A stretch of 64,000 bases of DNA. It comes from Nemertoderma westbladi. Lineage: Eukaryota; Xenacoelomorpha; Nemertodermatida; Nemertodermatidae. The DNA lies in assembly GCA_032718475.1 (NCBI GenBank), contig JAUCBJ010006960.1, positions 62,001 to 126,000 on the forward strand, given 5' to 3'. The position numbers and the translations under genes are program-made. This document shows, in pieces, positions 61,777-64,000 of this stretch (within the stretch, counting starts at the first letter, position 1; every line of letters starts with the position of its first letter). The notes under the pieces were generated by a model. That model saw nothing but the letters and a program-made list of their open reading frames with translations, was not told where the DNA came from and did not search any database.

Positions 61777-62086
61777 TGTAACAAAACTCATATTTACATT
61801 AATATAAATTTAATAAATAACTAAAATTAAAAAATTACTAAAAAAATGAACTAAAAAAATTACCAAAGTTTCTCTTAATCTTACTATTACACACAATATT
61901 CAATTGTAACCCATTCAGTAATTATTATACTAGTGAGTTCATTAAACCATCACCAGTACAAACAGCAACCAGTACACACAGCTGTAATAATATTAAATAG
62001 ATGTACAATGTTTACAGGTTGAGTTAATGGTATACTAGTTAATTGGTATAATTAATATTGATCCACAATAAAGTATTATTGTAACA
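61777..62086 (-). repeat. Ty3/Gypsy element 3' LTR
   Basis: The 310-bp segment has terminal TGTTACA...TGTTACA on the minus strand (plus strand TGTAACAAAAC at 61777 and TTGTAACA ending 62086). On the inner side the minus strand reads AAAAAAGGAAGA, a polypurine tract, just after the Gypsy coding end. The partner LTR would lie beyond the window, so the boundary is inferred. Confidence 0.65.
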
Positions 62087-64000
62087 TCTTCCTTTTTTCC
62101 TGTTTTTCAGGGTTGGTATTGAAAGAAACTAAGACATCATGACAAAGTCCTTGAATCGGATTGGTGGTGTTACTGAACGTCGGGTACGGGTAGAGATTGG
62201 ATTGGTTTGTATTGCATTTTGTTCTTCGTCTATTGTCGTTGTGTTCGTCTCCATTTGTTTTTCTTGGGTTGTTGGTGAGTCTTTCATTGGTTCGTTTGAT
62301 TGTTCCAAATTCGTATTGGTATCACCAGATATCATCCTCAAATGACTACGATTCCTTCTAAATATCTGGCCTTTCGATTCAACATTGTAAGATCGAGGAC
62401 CCACTTGTTCTTTTCACGTCCCAGGTGTCCATGTGTCGCTATTGGGCAGTTTTATTGAGATAGTGTTACCAGGTTTGAGAATTGACAAATCTTTGGTGTG
62501 TTTGTTATAGTATTTGGCTTGACGATTTCTCAAATCGCAGAGATGATTGTATACGTTCTCTTGATTTAATTGTTTGTTGTGGATTTAGTGCTCCCAGATA
62601 GTTCGGTAGCATTGTTTTTGATCGATGGTTGAATAACATTTGTGATTGTGACTGACCAGTAGCTTCGTTGGGATTATTGCGGTACTCCAATAATGCAAGA
62701 TATGGATCCGATTTTGAAGCTTTTGCTTTCTTCATCAACGATTTTACTATTTTTACTGCGTTTTCTGCTTTTCCATTACTTCTGGGATAATGTGGTGATG
62801 ATGTTCGATGTTGGAATTCCCATTTTTTCGAGAATTCACGAAATTCTTCTGATGAGAACTGTCCTCCATTATCGCTTACTACTACTTCTGGTATACCATG
62901 GCGCGAAAAATGCATTTTTGTCTTATGAATAACCGCACATGACGTTATACTTGTCATCATGTCTACTTCGAAAAATGATGAATAATAGTCTGTAGTGACT
63001 AGATAGTTTCTACCTTCTAATTCCATTAGATCAATTCCAACTTTCTGCCAAGGTAGTTGAGGAATTCCATGAGACTTCAGTGGCTCTCATTGTTGTTCAC
63101 TCCTGTACATGTTGCAAACACTACAATGTAATATATAGTGTTTGATTTCTGCTTTCATTAGTGGGCAGTAAAATATCTCTCGAGCTCTCCTAAGGCAGTC
63201 TTCAATTCCAATATGTGAAGAATGGATTTTTTCCATCATCTTCTTTCTCAGACTCTTGGGAATAATTATCCGTTCCCCTTTGAATATAAGACCATTATGT
63301 ACCATTAACTCACTTTGACAGTTGAAATACCCTAGTATCTCATATGGTACAATCTTTCTGTTTTCTGGAAATCCATTTAGAATAATGTTCTTTTAGAATT
63401 TGTAGTTGAACATCTACTAATGTTTCTTGTCGTTTCTCATTTAATCTATATGTTATTATAGCTAATTCTTCAGTCATGTTAACTTCAAAAACATTGTTTT
63501 TTTTTACTTTCACTATTACCATCTTGAACTTTAAGAAAAGCTCTTGACAAAGGATCAGCAATGTGCATTTCTGTTCCTTTAATATGTATGAGATTTATGT
63601 CATATCGCTGTAAATATAGCATCATGGACTGAAGGCGCTTTGGAACAATGTGAATTGGATTATTGAAAATATCTTTCAAGGATTTGTGGTCACTTTTGAC
63701 TGTTATTCGGCTGCCATAGACATATTGGTCAAACGTTTTACACGCAAACACTACAGCCAGGAGTTCTTTCTCTATTTGAGCATATTTCTGGGATGCATCA
63801 CATTCATTAGTTAATTCTTTAGTGACATTGTAGTATCCTAATACTGGCGTTTCGGTGATAAGACGTTTAAGTTCATTGACTGAATGTTCATGCTCTTCTA
63901 ACCACTTCCAATCAACATTCTTGTGTTCAAGACTGTAGCAGTGATGCTACTGCTAACAAATTTGGCAAAAATTTTGAGCAATAAATCACCATTCCTAGAA
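62087..64000 (-). mobile_element. Ty3/Gypsy retrotransposon, degenerate, running off the window
   Basis: The minus-strand order, from the window edge inward, is the RT end and RNase H, the integrase zinc finger, the integrase core, the C-terminal region, the polypurine tract and the 3' LTR. This RH-before-IN order is that of Ty3/Gypsy. Confidence 0.85.
62129..63960 (-). pseudogene. Gypsy pol fragments (RT end, RNase H, integrase)
   Basis: Near 63960-64000 the minus strand gives FLGMVIYCSKFLPNL (RT connection). Then comes DWKW...TPVLGYYNVTKE and QKYAQIEKELLAVVFACKTF (63740-63900), with the central RNase H part missing between NECDAS and QKYAQ. KSDHKSLKDIF (near 63690) and IADPLSRA (near 63535) end the RNase H. 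HIGIEDCLRRAREIFYCPLM...CSVCNMY (63100-63220) is the HHCC zinc finger. VTTDYYSSFFEVDMM (near 62985), VVSDNGGQFSSEEF (near 62875) and HYPRSNGKAENAV (near 62770) are the integrase core with D, D and E present. The final piece (62404-62129) is a charged C-terminal region. Several frameshifts make it non-functional. Confidence 0.85.

Noticed and set aside
1-64000. Intact DNA-transposon transposase gene
   Set aside because: None was found on either strand; the DNA transposons here are all non-autonomous.

Overview
The window is animal nuclear DNA from an invertebrate. It is AT-rich, has no operons, and is packed with metazoan-type retroelements: BEL/Pao LTR elements, RTE-type non-LTR elements, a Ty3/Gypsy remnant, tRNA-derived SINEs and non-autonomous DNA transposons. 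The clearest host coding sequence is the last two exons of a globin gene (minus strand, 14745-15662). They obey GT/AG and use the ancestral globin intron positions B12.2 and G7.0. A membrane-protein-like reading frame at 1-354 and a small zinc-ribbon-like frame near 14.1 kb are weaker host candidates. The taxon cannot be fixed from this sequence; one SINE core near 16.86 kb recalls SINE cores of marine invertebrates such as cephalopods, but that is from memory.

Left part (1-13.3 kb). A nearly complete RTE element, called RTE-A here (copy 1, minus, about 1111-4795), encodes endonuclease plus reverse transcriptase with one in-frame stop. It abuts the 5' part of another non-LTR element (ORF1 with coiled coil, then endonuclease, 4796-6143). 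Next is a second RTE family, RTE-B (6144-10690, minus), split by a 2.5-kb solo LTR (7836-10308, TSD CCTTA). That LTR carries a tRNA-SINE which is itself split by an RTE-A 3' fragment (11-bp TSD). RTE-A copy 2 (plus) fills 10758-13265.

Middle-left (13.3-19.5 kb). Probable host territory: globin exons 2 and 3, two SINEs, a 373-bp TTAA-flanked MITE with palindromic repeats, a 570-bp TTAG/TTATTA minisatellite, and scattered RTE-A fragments.

19538-58835 is one 5'-truncated RTE-A copy (about 2.2 kb of RTE-A sequence) blown up to 39 kb by four insertions at its own level plus one nested deeper. BEL-1 (19933-48672, TSD AAGGC) carries BEL-2 (31932-48202, TSD CAGTT) inside its 5' LTR. Further along come a piggyBac-like non-autonomous element (48905-50482, TTAA), a tRNA-SINE (50722-51017, TSD ACCTG) and BEL-3 (51553-58081, TSD GAAAT). 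BEL-2 is 16.3 kb with 2,038-bp LTRs that look nearly identical and an uninterrupted Gag-PR-RT-RNaseH-IN frame of about 2,780 codons. BEL-1 keeps Gag and protease but has lost RT, RNase H and integrase while staying open for 1,478 codons. BEL-3 has 266-bp LTRs, a tRNA-type primer site and a complete 1,891-codon polyprotein. BEL-1 and BEL-2 share an extra, unrecognised reading frame downstream of pol.

Right part (58.8-64 kb). A truncated second copy of the piggyBac-like element, a stretch of decayed unrecognised coding sequence, then a degenerate Ty3/Gypsy element (3' LTR 61777-62086, integrase, zinc finger, RNase H fragments) running off the window end.

The two most unexplained signals are in BEL-2. 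About 20 GGTAAG (5'-splice-site-like) hexamers lie in the sense strand of its coding frame, and a CCAAACCCGCGGGTTTGG palindrome family recurs at seven or more sites across its internal region.
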